From Pseudoxanthomonas wuyuanensis (lineage in GTDB: Bacteria; Pseudomonadota; Gammaproteobacteria; Xanthomonadales; Xanthomonadaceae): a stretch of DNA of 64,000 nucleotides. Below the pieces are notes generated by a model. That model saw nothing but the letters and a program-made list of their open reading frames with translations. It did not search any database and was not told the DNA's origin. Positions within the stretch are counted from its first letter, which is position 1; every line of letters starts with the position of its first letter. Of this stretch, positions 28,501 through 36,845 are shown in pieces. Both the position numbers and the translations under genes were made by a program. The DNA lies in assembly GCF_900215535.1 (NCBI RefSeq), contig NZ_OCND01000001.1, positions 558,001-622,000 on the forward strand, read 5' to 3'.

Positions 28501-30623
28501 AGGACGATCCCTACCTGGTGGTGGCGGCCGACAAGGGCACGGCGACGTTCTCCGATATCGCCAACGGCCTGGCCATCGATCACGGCTTCTGGCTGGGCGA
28601 TGCGTTCGCCTCCGGCGGCTCGGTCGGTTACGACCACAAGGGCATGGGCATCACCGCGCGCGGCGCGTGGGAATCGGTCAAGCGCCATTTCCGCGCGCTG
28701 GGACGCGATTCGCAGTCGCAGGATTTCACCTGCGTCGGCATTGGCGACATGTCCGGCGACGTGTTCGGCAACGGCATGCTGCTGTCGCCGCATATCCGCC
28801 TGCTGGCCGCGTTCGACCACCGGCACATCTTCCTGGATCCCGATCCTGACGCCGCGGGCTCGTTCAAGGAGCGGCAGCGCCTGTTCGCGCTGCCGCGTTC
28901 CAGCTGGGCCGACTACGACGCCAAACTGATCTCCAGGGGGGGCGGCATTCATCCGCGCAGCGCCAAATCGATCGACATCACCGCCGAAGTGCGGCAGGCG
29001 CTGGGACTGGCCGAAACCGTCAAGGCGCTGTCGCCCAACGAGCTGATGAGCGCCATCCTGAAATCGCCGGTGGATCTGCTGTGGAACGGCGGCATCGGCA
29101 CCTACGTCAAGGCCGGCAGCGAAACCCATGCCGACGTTGGCGACCGCGCCAACAACGGCCTGCGCGTGGACGGCCGCGAGCTGCGCTGCAAGGTGGTGGG
29201 CGAGGGCGGCAACCTGGGCCTGACCCAACTGGGCCGCATCGAAGCCGCCCAGCATGGCGTGCTGCTCAATACCGACTTCATCGACAATTCGGCCGGTGTC
29301 GACACCTCGGATCACGAGGTCAACATCAAGATCCTGCTCAACGGCGTGGTGCAGAGCGGCAAGCTGAAGCAGGCCGCCCGCAACCGGCTGCTGGCGGAAA
29401 TGACCGACGAGGTCGGCGATCTGGTGCTGTGGGACAATTACCGGCAGAACCAGGCCATCAGCCTGATGGAGCGGATGAGCGTTTCCCGGCTGGGTTCCAA
29501 ACAGCATTTCATCCAGACCCTGGAGGCGCAGGGCCTGCTGGATCGCCAGATCGAGTTCCTGCCGTCGGATGCCGAGCTGGCCGAACGCAAGGCGCGCGGG
29601 CAGGGCATGACCCGGCCGGAGCTGTCGGTGCTGCTGTCCTATTCCAAGCTGGTGGCGTTCCAACAGATGCTGGATTCGGATATCCCGGAGGATCCGTACC
29701 TGTCCAAGGAACTGCAGCGCTACTTCCCGCTGCCGTTGCAGAAGAAATACGCGGCGGAAATGGAAACCCATCGCCTCAAGCGCGAAATCATCGCCACCGC
29801 GGTCACCAATTCCACCATCAACCGGATGGGCGCGACGTTCCTGCTGCGCATGCAGGAGGACACCGGCCGCACCGCTGCGGAAGTGGCCAAGGCCTTCACG
29901 ATTACCCGCGAAACGCTGGACGCGCGCGCGTTGTGGACCCAGATCGATGCGCTGGACGGCAAGGTGCCCGAATCGGTGCAGATCGACGCGCTGCAGGTGA
30001 TCTGGTCGGTGCAGCGCAGCTTCACCCGCTGGCTGCTGGCCCGGCCGGGCGCCATTCCGGGTATTGCGGTGGCGGTGGACCGCTACCACGACGGCTACAA
30101 CGAAATCCGCGCCGCCGACGGCGTGCTGCCCGATTCGCTGCGCCCGGCCTACGAGGCCAGCCTGCGGCAATGGAAGGAGAAAGGCCTGCCGGACGCGCTG
30201 GCCGGCCAGATCGCCGCGTTGCCGTACCTGGAACCTTCGTGCGACATCATCGAGCTGGCGCGCGAACGCAAGCTCAAGACGGTGGAGGTTTCCAAGACGC
30301 ACTACCGCCTGGGCGAGGCCTTGCACCTGCCCTGGCTGCTGCAGCAGATCGATGCGCTGCAGGTCGACGGCCGCTGGCATGCGGTCGCGCGCGGGGTGTT
30401 GCGCGACGAGCTGGCCAACCATCAGCGCACGCTGACCGGCCAGGTGCTGTCGATGCCGGGCGCCAGCCCCGATGCCAAGGTTGGGCACTGGATGCGGCGT
30501 GATGACGCGGGCCTGCGCTTCACCCTGGCGATGCTCAACGAACTGGCTGCGCAGAAGACGCTGGATTACCCCACCGCATCGGTGGCGGTGCAGCGGCTGG
30601 GGCAACTGGCGACACAGGGCTAA
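25521..30623 (+). CDS. gdhB: NAD-specific glutamate dehydrogenase, large (180-kDa) class
   Basis: The 1700-residue protein belongs to the large NAD-GDH class, which oxidises glutamate to 2-oxoglutarate and ammonia for catabolism. A long N-terminal regulatory region (ACT-like segments, [20 protein letters not shown]) precedes the catalytic core near residues 880-1250: [20 protein letters not shown], then the active-site lysine about K934 in VGAKGGFF, and the dinucleotide-binding region [18 protein letters not shown]. The first ~65 residues are an unusual Lys/Ala/Pro-rich tail ([19 protein letters not shown]) longer than the class usually shows; an internal start would shorten it. It is monocistronic, with a hairpin 8 bp after the stop. 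Confidence 0.96.
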   Translation: [1700 protein letters not shown]

Positions 30624-30630
30624 GCCCCAT

Positions 30631-30658
30631 GGCAGGCCGGGAAGGGGTCCGGCCTGCC
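30631..30658 (+). terminator. Terminator-like hairpin after gdhB
   Basis: GGCAGGCCGG (30631-30640) pairs perfectly with CCGGCCTGCC (30649-30658) across 8 bp. No T-run follows. Confidence 0.5.
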
Positions 30659-30679
30659 TGACGCCCGCCACGTCGTCAT

Positions 30680-30851
30680 GTAGGAGCGACGTGAGTCACG
30701 ACCGCGACGCGAGCGGGAATGGGTGAGCCGCGATGGTGATGCCTGGAACGGTTGAAGCTTGCCTGTTCGCCATCCGGACGCGCTGCGGCGCGTTCTTCGT
30801 TGTTGGCACCGATGCCCATCGGGGCGCGGTCGCGACTCACGTCGCTCCTAC
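30680..30851. repeat. GTAG-type REP pair with long spacer
   Basis: GTAGGAGCGACGTGAGTCAC at 30680 faces GCGACTCACGTCGCTCCTAC ending at 30851. The 130-bp spacer includes the second copy of the short hairpin repeat (30764-30803). This explains most of the gap between gdhB and nadK. Confidence 0.75.
30764..30803. repeat. Short dispersed hairpin, copy 2
   Basis: TGTTCGCCATCCGGACGCGC followed by TGCGGCGCG matches 11120-11157. It lies inside the REP pair 30680-30851. Confidence 0.5.
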
Positions 30852-30925
30852 GGGATGGCCTGGTCGTATCACCCGCTCGCGAGTGACACCGGCTATCCTT
30901 AGCGGCGTACCCTTGGAAGACGCGA

Positions 30926-31696
30926 ATGAGCCAGACGCCACGCATCGCCTTTCTCGCCAGCCCGGCCGAGGAAGCCCAGCAGGCCCTCGTGGCCTTGATC
31001 GAACGGCATGGTAGCGCCTCCCCCGAACAGGCCGACGTGCTTTGCGCGCTGGGCGGCGACGGCTTCATGCTGCAGACGCTGCACCGTCACGGCGGGTTGG
31101 GAAAACCGGTGTACGGCATGAAGCTGGGCGCGGTCGGTTTTCTGATGAACCACTACCGCGGCGACGATCTGCTGGAACGCATCGCCGCGGCCGAGCCGGC
31201 AAAACTGCGGCCGTTGGAGATGCAGGCGCTGACCGAATCCGGCGCCACCATCGTTTCGCTGGCCTACAACGAAGTCTCGCTGCTGCGGCAGACCCGGCAG
31301 GCGGCGCATGTGCGCATCGACTTGAACGGCCAGACACGGTTGCCGGAGCTCGTCTGCGACGGCGTGCTGGTCGCCACGCCGGCCGGCAGCACCGCCTACA
31401 ACTTTTCCGCGCACGGGCCGATCCTGCCGTTGGGTTCGCAGACCATCGCGCTGACGCCGATCGCTCCGTTCCGCCCGCGCCGTTGGCGCGGCGCGATTCT
31501 GAAAGCCGATACCGAGGTGCGGTTCCGCGTTCTGGACCCGTACAAGCGCCCGGTCAGCGCCACTGCCGATTCGCACGAAGTCCGCGACGTGGTGGAGGTC
31601 ATCATCCGCGAGTCGCGCGACCGCACCATCACGTTGCTGTTCGACCCGGAACACAACCTGGAAGAACGCATCCTCAGCGAGCAGTTCATGGTGTGA
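30926..31696 (+). CDS. nadK: NAD kinase
   Basis: This short form (256 residues, against ~290 in E. coli) keeps the family motifs: [12 protein letters not shown] (catalytic GGDG near residue 46), [12 protein letters not shown], the AYNEVSLLR segment, and the nucleotide-binding [21 protein letters not shown]. It phosphorylates NAD to NADP in the cytoplasm. The N-terminal ~35-residue extension of other NAD kinases is absent. The ATG at 30926 gives a good family start ([18 protein letters not shown]). Confidence 0.95.
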   Translation: MSQTPRIAFLASPAEEAQQALVALIERHGSASPEQADVLCALGGDGFMLQTLHRHGGLGKPVYGMKLGAVGFLMNHYRGDDLLERIAAAEPAKLRPLEMQALTESGATIVSLAYNEVSLLRQTRQAAHVRIDLNGQTRLPELVCDGVLVATPAGSTAYNFSAHGPILPLGSQTIALTPIAPFRPRRWRGAILKADTEVRFRVLDPYKRPVSATADSHEVRDVVEVIIRESRDRTITLLFDPEHNLEERILSEQFMV

Positions 31697-31830
31697 ACCG
31701 CTGCGGCGGTCACGCTTTGCGCCGGTGGAGTCCGGCGCCGGAATCCGCACGGCGGTTGCCAGCCGGGCGCGTCAGCGGGTATAGATGGCAAAACCGCGTT
31801 TCGATTCGCATCCGACCGGGGAGGGTTACG

Positions 31831-32325
31831 ATGCAGATGAAGTTCGCCATGGCGCTGTGCGCCATGCTGGCGGTACCTGCCGCCGCCTGCCAGTTGTCCA
31901 GCGGGGTTGCGCCATTCGCCACCGGCGACAACCCGCCGCGCCAGGCCGATGCCGGCGCGTTGAAACCGCCGCAGGTGGAGATCGCCGGCATCACCCGCGG
32001 CGTTGGAACCCGTCATGCTTCCTGCGACGATACCGGGCTGCTGACGCTGCAACTGGAGTGGCCGCGCGGCACCGACTACAAGCTGCGCGATCTGGGTTTC
32101 GAGTTCCACGTGGTCGAGGGCGGCCAGGCTTATCCGATCTTTCCGGAAGGACCCGTGGCCGGTCGGATAAACGGCAAACGCAGCGAATTCCTGTTCATGT
32201 GGCGGGACGGCCCGCCCGACCAGCAGCAGCCGATCGACCTGGTGCTGGAAGTGCGCGCGGTCACCCCGGACAACCGCCGCGGGCCGCCGGCCCGGCTCAG
32301 AGTGGGCGCCGCGCCCGGCCGCTGA
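31831..32325 (+). CDS. Secreted hypothetical protein
   Basis: The ATG at 31831 follows GGGGAGGG and gives a 164-residue protein with a signal peptide (MQMKFAMALCAMLAVPAAAC). The cysteine after AAA could be a lipobox, but a plain Sec signal is as likely. The mature part looks like a single beta-rich domain (GLLTLQLEWPRGTDYKLRDL, then FEFHVVEGGQAYPIF and IDLVLEVRAVTPDNRRGPP), reminiscent of Ig or fibronectin-type folds. I do not recognise the family. It lies between nadK and the 5'-nucleotidase gene on the same strand. Confidence 0.7.
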   Translation: MQMKFAMALCAMLAVPAAACQLSSGVAPFATGDNPPRQADAGALKPPQVEIAGITRGVGTRHASCDDTGLLTLQLEWPRGTDYKLRDLGFEFHVVEGGQAYPIFPEGPVAGRINGKRSEFLFMWRDGPPDQQQPIDLVLEVRAVTPDNRRGPPARLRVGAAPGR

Positions 32326-32520
32326 GAACTGTTCAACGACTTGCTGCGCTGGCCCTCCGGCGCGCCGGAGGCGCCGGTTGCTGATGGCCCTGCAGTACAC
32401 GCACGGCCACGCACCGCGTATCAGCTACGGGGCAAGCTCTGGCTGCGCTCGCGACAGAGTCCGGAAGGTTCTGATCGGCAACTCTCGCCGGATGCGACCG
32501 CTATCGCCGATACTGCGCGC

Positions 32521-33471
32521 ATGGCCGACAACACTCCCCGATTGCTGACCGTTGCGGTGACCTCGCGCGCCCTGTTCGACCTGGAGGAAAGCCACCAGCT
32601 GTTCGAGAGCCAGGGAGTGGAGGCCTACAGCGAATACCAACGCAGCCACGAGGATGATGTGCTGGCGCCCGGAGTGGCCTTTGCCGTGGTGCGCAAGCTG
32701 CTGGCGCTGAATGTCGGTGCGCCGGCCGATACTCCGCGGGTCGAAGTGATCCTGCTGTCGCGCAACTCCGCCGACACCGGCCTGCGTATCTTCAACTCCA
32801 TCCAGCATTACGGCCTGGGCATCGTCCGCGCCACCTTCACCGCCGGCGAGCCCACCTGGCCCTACGTCAAGCCGTTCGGCACCGACTTGTTCCTGTCGGC
32901 CAATCCGGAATCGGTGCGGCGTGCGCTGGCCCACGGCATCGCCGCAGCCACCATCCTGCCCAAGCCGGCAGGCGAGCAGGCGCGGGAGACGGCCGCGGCC
33001 GGCGGCGACGCCGATGCCGGACGTCTGTCGACCCAACTGCGCATCGCCTTCGACGGCGACGCGGTGATCTTCGGCGACGAAAGCGAGCGCATCTCGCGCG
33101 AGCAGGGCGTGGAAGCGTTTGGCCGGCACGAGCGCGAGCGCGCCCGGGAAGCGCTTTCCGGCGGCCCGTTCAAGAATTTCCTGTCGGCGCTGCACCAGCT
33201 GCAGGCGGCGTTTCCCGCCGACGAGCGCTCGCCTATCCGCACCGCGCTGGTGACCGCGCGTTCTGCGCCTGCGCATGAGCGGGTCATCCGCACGTTGCGC
33301 GCGTGGGGCGTGCGTCTTGACGAGGCGCTGTTTCTCGGCGGGCGCCACAAGGGGCCGTTCCTGGAGGCCTTCGGTGCCGACATCTTCTTCGACGATTCGC
33401 AGCACAACATCGACAGCGCCCGCCTGCATGTAGCCGCCGGCCACGTCCCGCATGGGGTGGCCAATCCGTAG
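32521..33471 (+). CDS. 5'-nucleotidase (cytosolic NT5C1-like family)
   Basis: From the ATG at 32521 the product has 316 residues and matches the PF06189 5'-nucleotidase family: LTVAVTSRALFDLEESHQLF at the N-terminus, VEVILLSRNSADTGLRIFNS in the core, then FGTDLFLSANPESV and RIAFDGDAVIFGDESE, which holds HAD-like aspartates. The family removes phosphate from nucleoside monophosphates in the cytoplasm. The frame is open further upstream to 32341, but the alignment-like start and codon pattern favour 32521. Confidence 0.87.
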   Translation: MADNTPRLLTVAVTSRALFDLEESHQLFESQGVEAYSEYQRSHEDDVLAPGVAFAVVRKLLALNVGAPADTPRVEVILLSRNSADTGLRIFNSIQHYGLGIVRATFTAGEPTWPYVKPFGTDLFLSANPESVRRALAHGIAAATILPKPAGEQARETAAAGGDADAGRLSTQLRIAFDGDAVIFGDESERISREQGVEAFGRHERERAREALSGGPFKNFLSALHQLQAAFPADERSPIRTALVTARSAPAHERVIRTLRAWGVRLDEALFLGGRHKGPFLEAFGADIFFDDSQHNIDSARLHVAAGHVPHGVANP

Positions 33472-34005
33472 GGCGGGCCCCGGCCTGAGGTATCCCCACT
33501 ATTTTCGAAGCCGGTCGTCCCCCTTGACCAGCCATTGAGCTGTTGAAAGACGCCCAAGAGGGTTCTTCTTCCAGGTGCGGGAAACGTCCGTGTGGAACCC
33601 GGTGGCCAGGGCAGTGCGGGACACGCCGTAGATGCCCGCTGCGTGGGCCCGGCCCGCCATCGCAGAGGGCGGGCGTTCGGCGGCGCGCGAAGCGATGCTT
33701 CGCAAGCGCTTGCCTCACCCATGCAGGCTCTTCCGCGGCATCCATGCCGCGGACGGTCCCGCACTGCCCTGGCCACCGACTTCTGGGCACTTGGCTGGCG
33801 CTAGAAGAAAGGCGTTCCGAAGTCGCGCTCTGTCATCTGCCCCAAAGTCGCCGAAGCCGAGCCCCCCGGAAGTGGGCGGAGAAGAATCTATGGGGATACT
33901 TCAGGCCTTGGCCCGCCATCGCCATCTGTCCGACCGGGCCGCGAATGGGCGGGCCCGCACGCGGCAATCTTTGCGCCTCATCCCAGTGGCAGGCCAGGGC
34001 CCTTC
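33472..34005. other. 534-bp intergenic region
   Basis: It contains the best-preserved copy of the dispersed inverted-repeat element (33562-33800). Outside that copy I see no gene, and no clear terminator for either of the two convergent genes. Confidence 0.6.
33562..33800 (+). repeat. Dispersed inverted-repeat element, copy D (most complete)
   Basis: Perfect 23-bp terminal inverted repeats sit at 33600-33622 and 33756-33778. The ~130-bp interior includes GGCGGCGCGCGAAGC and TTCGCAAGCGCTTGCCTCAC. Several spurious reading frames cross it on both strands, but none has protein-like composition. It is MITE-like in form. Confidence 0.75.
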
Positions 34006-34542
34006 CTACAGCGGCAGGCGGATATCGGTCAGCCGCCAGCGCAGGCCCTGGCGGGTGAACACGAATACCACCAGGTCGCCGTCCTGGTCCGGAGCGGTGG
34101 CGGTGAAGCGGGACAGCGATTCGTAGCGGTGTTGGGCATGCTTCAGCGGGTCGGCCGGTGTCGCCGGCGCATGGGTGTCGCCGCCGATGGTTTCCCCAAG
34201 GGCTTTTTTCCACATCGATCGGCCCTGCAGCAGCGCGCCTATTCCCAATGGCGTGACCAGGGTGTCGACGCCGGCCCCCAGCACGCTGCCGGCAACCGAC
34301 AGGGCGACGCTGCCGAACAGGCTGGATTGCATGTCGGCACCGGCTTCGCGCACCAGATGATCCTGCAACTGCGCGCGCAGGTTGACCCGCAGTGCGGGGA
34401 AATCGACATGCTTCTGCAGCCTGGCGGTGTCGTGCTCGGCCAGCGCCGTCCGGATGCCGTGGATGGCCAGATAGGGGCCGGCGGCGACATAGCCGCCCAG
34501 CGCCAGCAGCAGTACCAGGACAAGGGCGATCCATTTTTTCAT
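34006..34542 (-). CDS. DUF2939 family protein
   Basis: The 178-residue protein has an N-terminal hydrophobic segment (WIALVLVLLLALGGYVAAGP) that is a signal peptide or membrane anchor. The DUF2939 features follow: GPYLAIHGIRTALAEHDTAR and LQKHVDFPALRVNLRAQLQD, an Ala/Gly/Leu-rich middle, and a beta-rich end (FVFTRQGLRWRLTDIRLPL). The family is envelope-associated and of unknown function. It is transcribed after the DUF2461 gene, 67 bp apart. Confidence 0.83.
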   Translation of the reverse strand: MKKWIALVLVLLLALGGYVAAGPYLAIHGIRTALAEHDTARLQKHVDFPALRVNLRAQLQDHLVREAGADMQSSLFGSVALSVAGSVLGAGVDTLVTPLGIGALLQGRSMWKKALGETIGGDTHAPATPADPLKHAQHRYESLSRFTATAPDQDGDLVVFVFTRQGLRWRLTDIRLPL

Positions 34543-34609
34543 GATGCTTGCCGGCGGCCACGGGAGAGGGCCAGCATCGCACAGTGCCGGCCGTGGGCGG
34601 CACCGCCGC

Positions 34610-35296
34610 TCAGAATTCCAGATCCAGCGCCGCGCACAGATAGTCGACGAACGGCGCCAACGCAGCCAGGTCGGCGGCCAGCGTCTGCCGCAGCCGCGGG
34701 CCGGTCAAGGCGGCATCGTCCAGCGACCGCCAGAACACGAAATTCCTGTGTTTCAGATCGTCGATGAACTCGAAATCGGCCGGAAACCCGCGCGGCGGGC
34801 GCACCAGCACTTCGCTTTCCTCGAAATCGAAACGCTTGCGGAACTTAGGCGCATGCGCGGCGGCCTTCCAACTGCCGGGATTGTCGAAGATGAACTGGCG
34901 CACGCGCCGCTGGGTATCCGGTTCCGGATGCCACAGCCCGGCGCCGACGAAGCTCTCGCCCGGCTGCAGATGGATGTAGAACGACGGCGCCGGTACCTGC
35001 TTGCGGCGTTCGTGATAGAGCCGCGCGCCCTGCCAGGGTTTGTACGGGGACTTGTCGGTGGAGAAGCGCGCGTCGCGATAGATGCGGAACAACGACCCGC
35101 CAACGGTCCTGGGGTCGGAGCGGAAGTGCGCGCTGACCTGCGCTAGGTCCGGCTGCAGATCGGTCAGCAGGCGCAGGAACGGCTGGCGGACGTGATCTTC
35201 GTAGCGTTGCTTGTGCGCGTTGAACCAGGTCTTGTCGTTGTTGCGCGCCAGTGCGCGCAGGAACTTGAAGCTGGCATCGGAGAAGTAGCTGGTCAT
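34610..35296 (-). CDS. DUF2461 (TIGR02453) family protein
   Basis: At 228 residues this has the usual family length and opening (YFSDASFKFLRALARNNDKT, WFNAHKQRYEDHVRQPFLRL), the core phrase FRIYRDARFSTDKSPYKPWQ, and SFYIHLQPGESFVGAGLWHP. The family is widespread and cytosolic with no assigned reaction. It lies 109 bp downstream of exonuclease I on the same strand, with a half REP element between. Confidence 0.9.
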   Translation of the reverse strand: MTSYFSDASFKFLRALARNNDKTWFNAHKQRYEDHVRQPFLRLLTDLQPDLAQVSAHFRSDPRTVGGSLFRIYRDARFSTDKSPYKPWQGARLYHERRKQVPAPSFYIHLQPGESFVGAGLWHPEPDTQRRVRQFIFDNPGSWKAAAHAPKFRKRFDFEESEVLVRPPRGFPADFEFIDDLKHRNFVFWRSLDDAALTGPRLRQTLAADLAALAPFVDYLCAALDLEF

Positions 35297-35364
35297 GGAG
35301 GGATTGTAGGCAAGTGGGTGTCAAGGAGAGGGCGGGGCTTGGCACGCGCAACGGGTACAGGGCT

Positions 35365-35390
35365 GCGGTCGCGACTCGCATCGCTCCTAC
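35365..35390. repeat. Single GTAG-type REP arm
   Basis: GTCGCGACTCGCATCGCTCCTAC matches one arm of the REP pairs elsewhere in the window; its partner arm is absent. Confidence 0.6.
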
Positions 35391-35405
35391 AGAAAGAAGC
35401 TGAAG

Positions 35406-36845
35406 TCATAGCTGCGCCTTCAGTTGCTCGCCCCAGGCCTGGACCTGGTCCAGCAGTGCCTGTCTGCCGCCATCGCCGGCGTGCTGCAGGCGCAGTGCGG
35501 CGATCTCCTGTTCGAAACTGTCGAAACCGTATTCGGACAGGCCATTGTCCGCGGCAAGGCGGTGGCGGCGGTAATCGTCCCAGCGCTGGCGTTCGGGCGC
35601 CGTCAACGTGTCCGGCCAGTTGCGCGCGCGGTAGCGGAACAGCAGTTCCGGCAGCCGGCCGTCGCGGAAACCGAAGTCGCGCAGCCCCAGTTGATCCGGT
35701 GGCGTGGCGCGCACGTCGGCGAAGCGGCGCTTGTCGGCGTCGGCCAGAAAACCATCGTAGATCGACGCATCCGGGTCGGAAGGGGCGAATTCGCGTTCGC
35801 CGGCGAAGACCCGCCGGACTTTCTCGGCCAGCGCCGGTCCGGCATCGCGCAGCGTCTGCGCATGGGCTTCGATGCGCACCGGGTCGATTTGCAGCCGTTC
35901 CATATCGGCCGGGCGCAGATGCGACCAGGCCACCAGCGCCGGGGCCTTGTTCAGGTGCACTTCCTTCAACGGCACGCGCTGTTCGCCCTCGGGAAGATCC
36001 GCGGCCGGGGTATACAGCCGGTCGGCAATCTCGTCGGCTTCCAGCCGCAGCAGCGCTTGCGGATCGCCGTCCAGGTCGTAGACGATGACGCGATTGTCGA
36101 ATCGCGGGTGTCGGGCCAGCGGCAGCACCGGCGCCGCGCACAGTCGGCTGGCCGGGTAGCGCTGCGATATGTGCAGCACCGGCGTCATCGCCGTGGTATT
36201 GAGCAGGCCGGCGGCGAAGCGCTTGTCGCGCAGTTGCAGCGCATAGTCCCACAGGCGCGGTTGCGCCTGGCGCATCCTGCGGGCCATGCCGATGGTCGCC
36301 AGCACGTCCGACAGCGCCTCGTGGGCGTCGCCTTCGCGGACGCCGTTGGCGTTGGCCAGGTCTTCCAGCTTGAAAGACGTCGTGCCGTCCTCGCGCCGCG
36401 GCCAGTGGATGCCTTCCGGGCGCAGCGCGTGCATCAAGCGCATCGCATCCAGCAGATCCCAGCGCGAGTTGCCGCCGCGCCATTCGCGTTCGTACGGCTC
36501 GTAGAAATTGCGGAACAGGCCGTGGCGGACGAACTCGTCGTCGAAGCGCAGCGAGTTGTAGCCCAGCGTGCAGGTTTCCGGCCGCGCCATCTCGTCGAAG
36601 ATGCGGGCGAAGGCTTCGGCTTCGTTGACGCCCTCGCGCAGCGCCTGTTGCGGCGCGATGCCGGTAATCAGCGCGGCGGCAGGCGAGGGCAGCAGATCGT
36701 CGGCCGGACGAACGAAGAAACTGATCGGTTCATCGACGATCTGCAGCTCGGCATCGGTGCGCACGGCGGCGAACTGGGCGATGCGGGTGCGGCGCGGATC
36801 CCTGCCGAAGGTTTCCAGATCGTAGAACAGGAAGCTGGCGGCCAT
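35406..36845 (-). CDS. sbcB: Exodeoxyribonuclease I
   Basis: The 479-residue protein matches ExoI (SbcB/XonA), the 3'-5' single-strand DNA exonuclease of recombination and mismatch repair. The DEDDh exonuclease residues are visible: FLFYDLETFGRDP near residues 5-17, YNSLRFDDEFVRHGLFRNFY, and DAHEALSDVLATI with the catalytic His-Asp pair. The SH3-like and C-terminal domains follow. Its ATG overlaps the kmo stop by one base (TGATG), so it is translationally coupled to the kynurenine genes, probably only as a passenger. Confidence 0.95.
   Translation of the reverse strand: MAASFLFYDLETFGRDPRRTRIAQFAAVRTDAELQIVDEPISFFVRPADDLLPSPAAALITGIAPQQALREGVNEAEAFARIFDEMARPETCTLGYNSLRFDDEFVRHGLFRNFYEPYEREWRGGNSRWDLLDAMRLMHALRPEGIHWPRREDGTTSFKLEDLANANGVREGDAHEALSDVLATIGMARRMRQAQPRLWDYALQLRDKRFAAGLLNTTAMTPVLHISQRYPASRLCAAPVLPLARHPRFDNRVIVYDLDGDPQALLRLEADEIADRLYTPAADLPEGEQRVPLKEVHLNKAPALVAWSHLRPADMERLQIDPVRIEAHAQTLRDAGPALAEKVRRVFAGEREFAPSDPDASIYDGFLADADKRRFADVRATPPDQLGLRDFGFRDGRLPELLFRYRARNWPDTLTAPERQRWDDYRRHRLAADNGLSEYGFDSFEQEIAALRLQHAGDGGRQALLDQVQAWGEQLKAQL

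Noticed and set aside
25410..30671. A 1753-codon open frame on the minus strand
   Set aside because: Antisense to the NAD-glutamate dehydrogenase gene, which has clear family motifs; the minus-strand translation has none.
31042..31830. An upstream extension of the secreted hypothetical gene to 31042
   Set aside because: That stretch is the nadK gene in another frame; the strong RBS and signal peptide start at 31831.
32862..33790. Protein-like frames on the minus strand reading RDRPRHGC and GEASACEA
   Set aside because: They are translations of the dispersed inverted-repeat element; the same strings appear wherever a copy lies.
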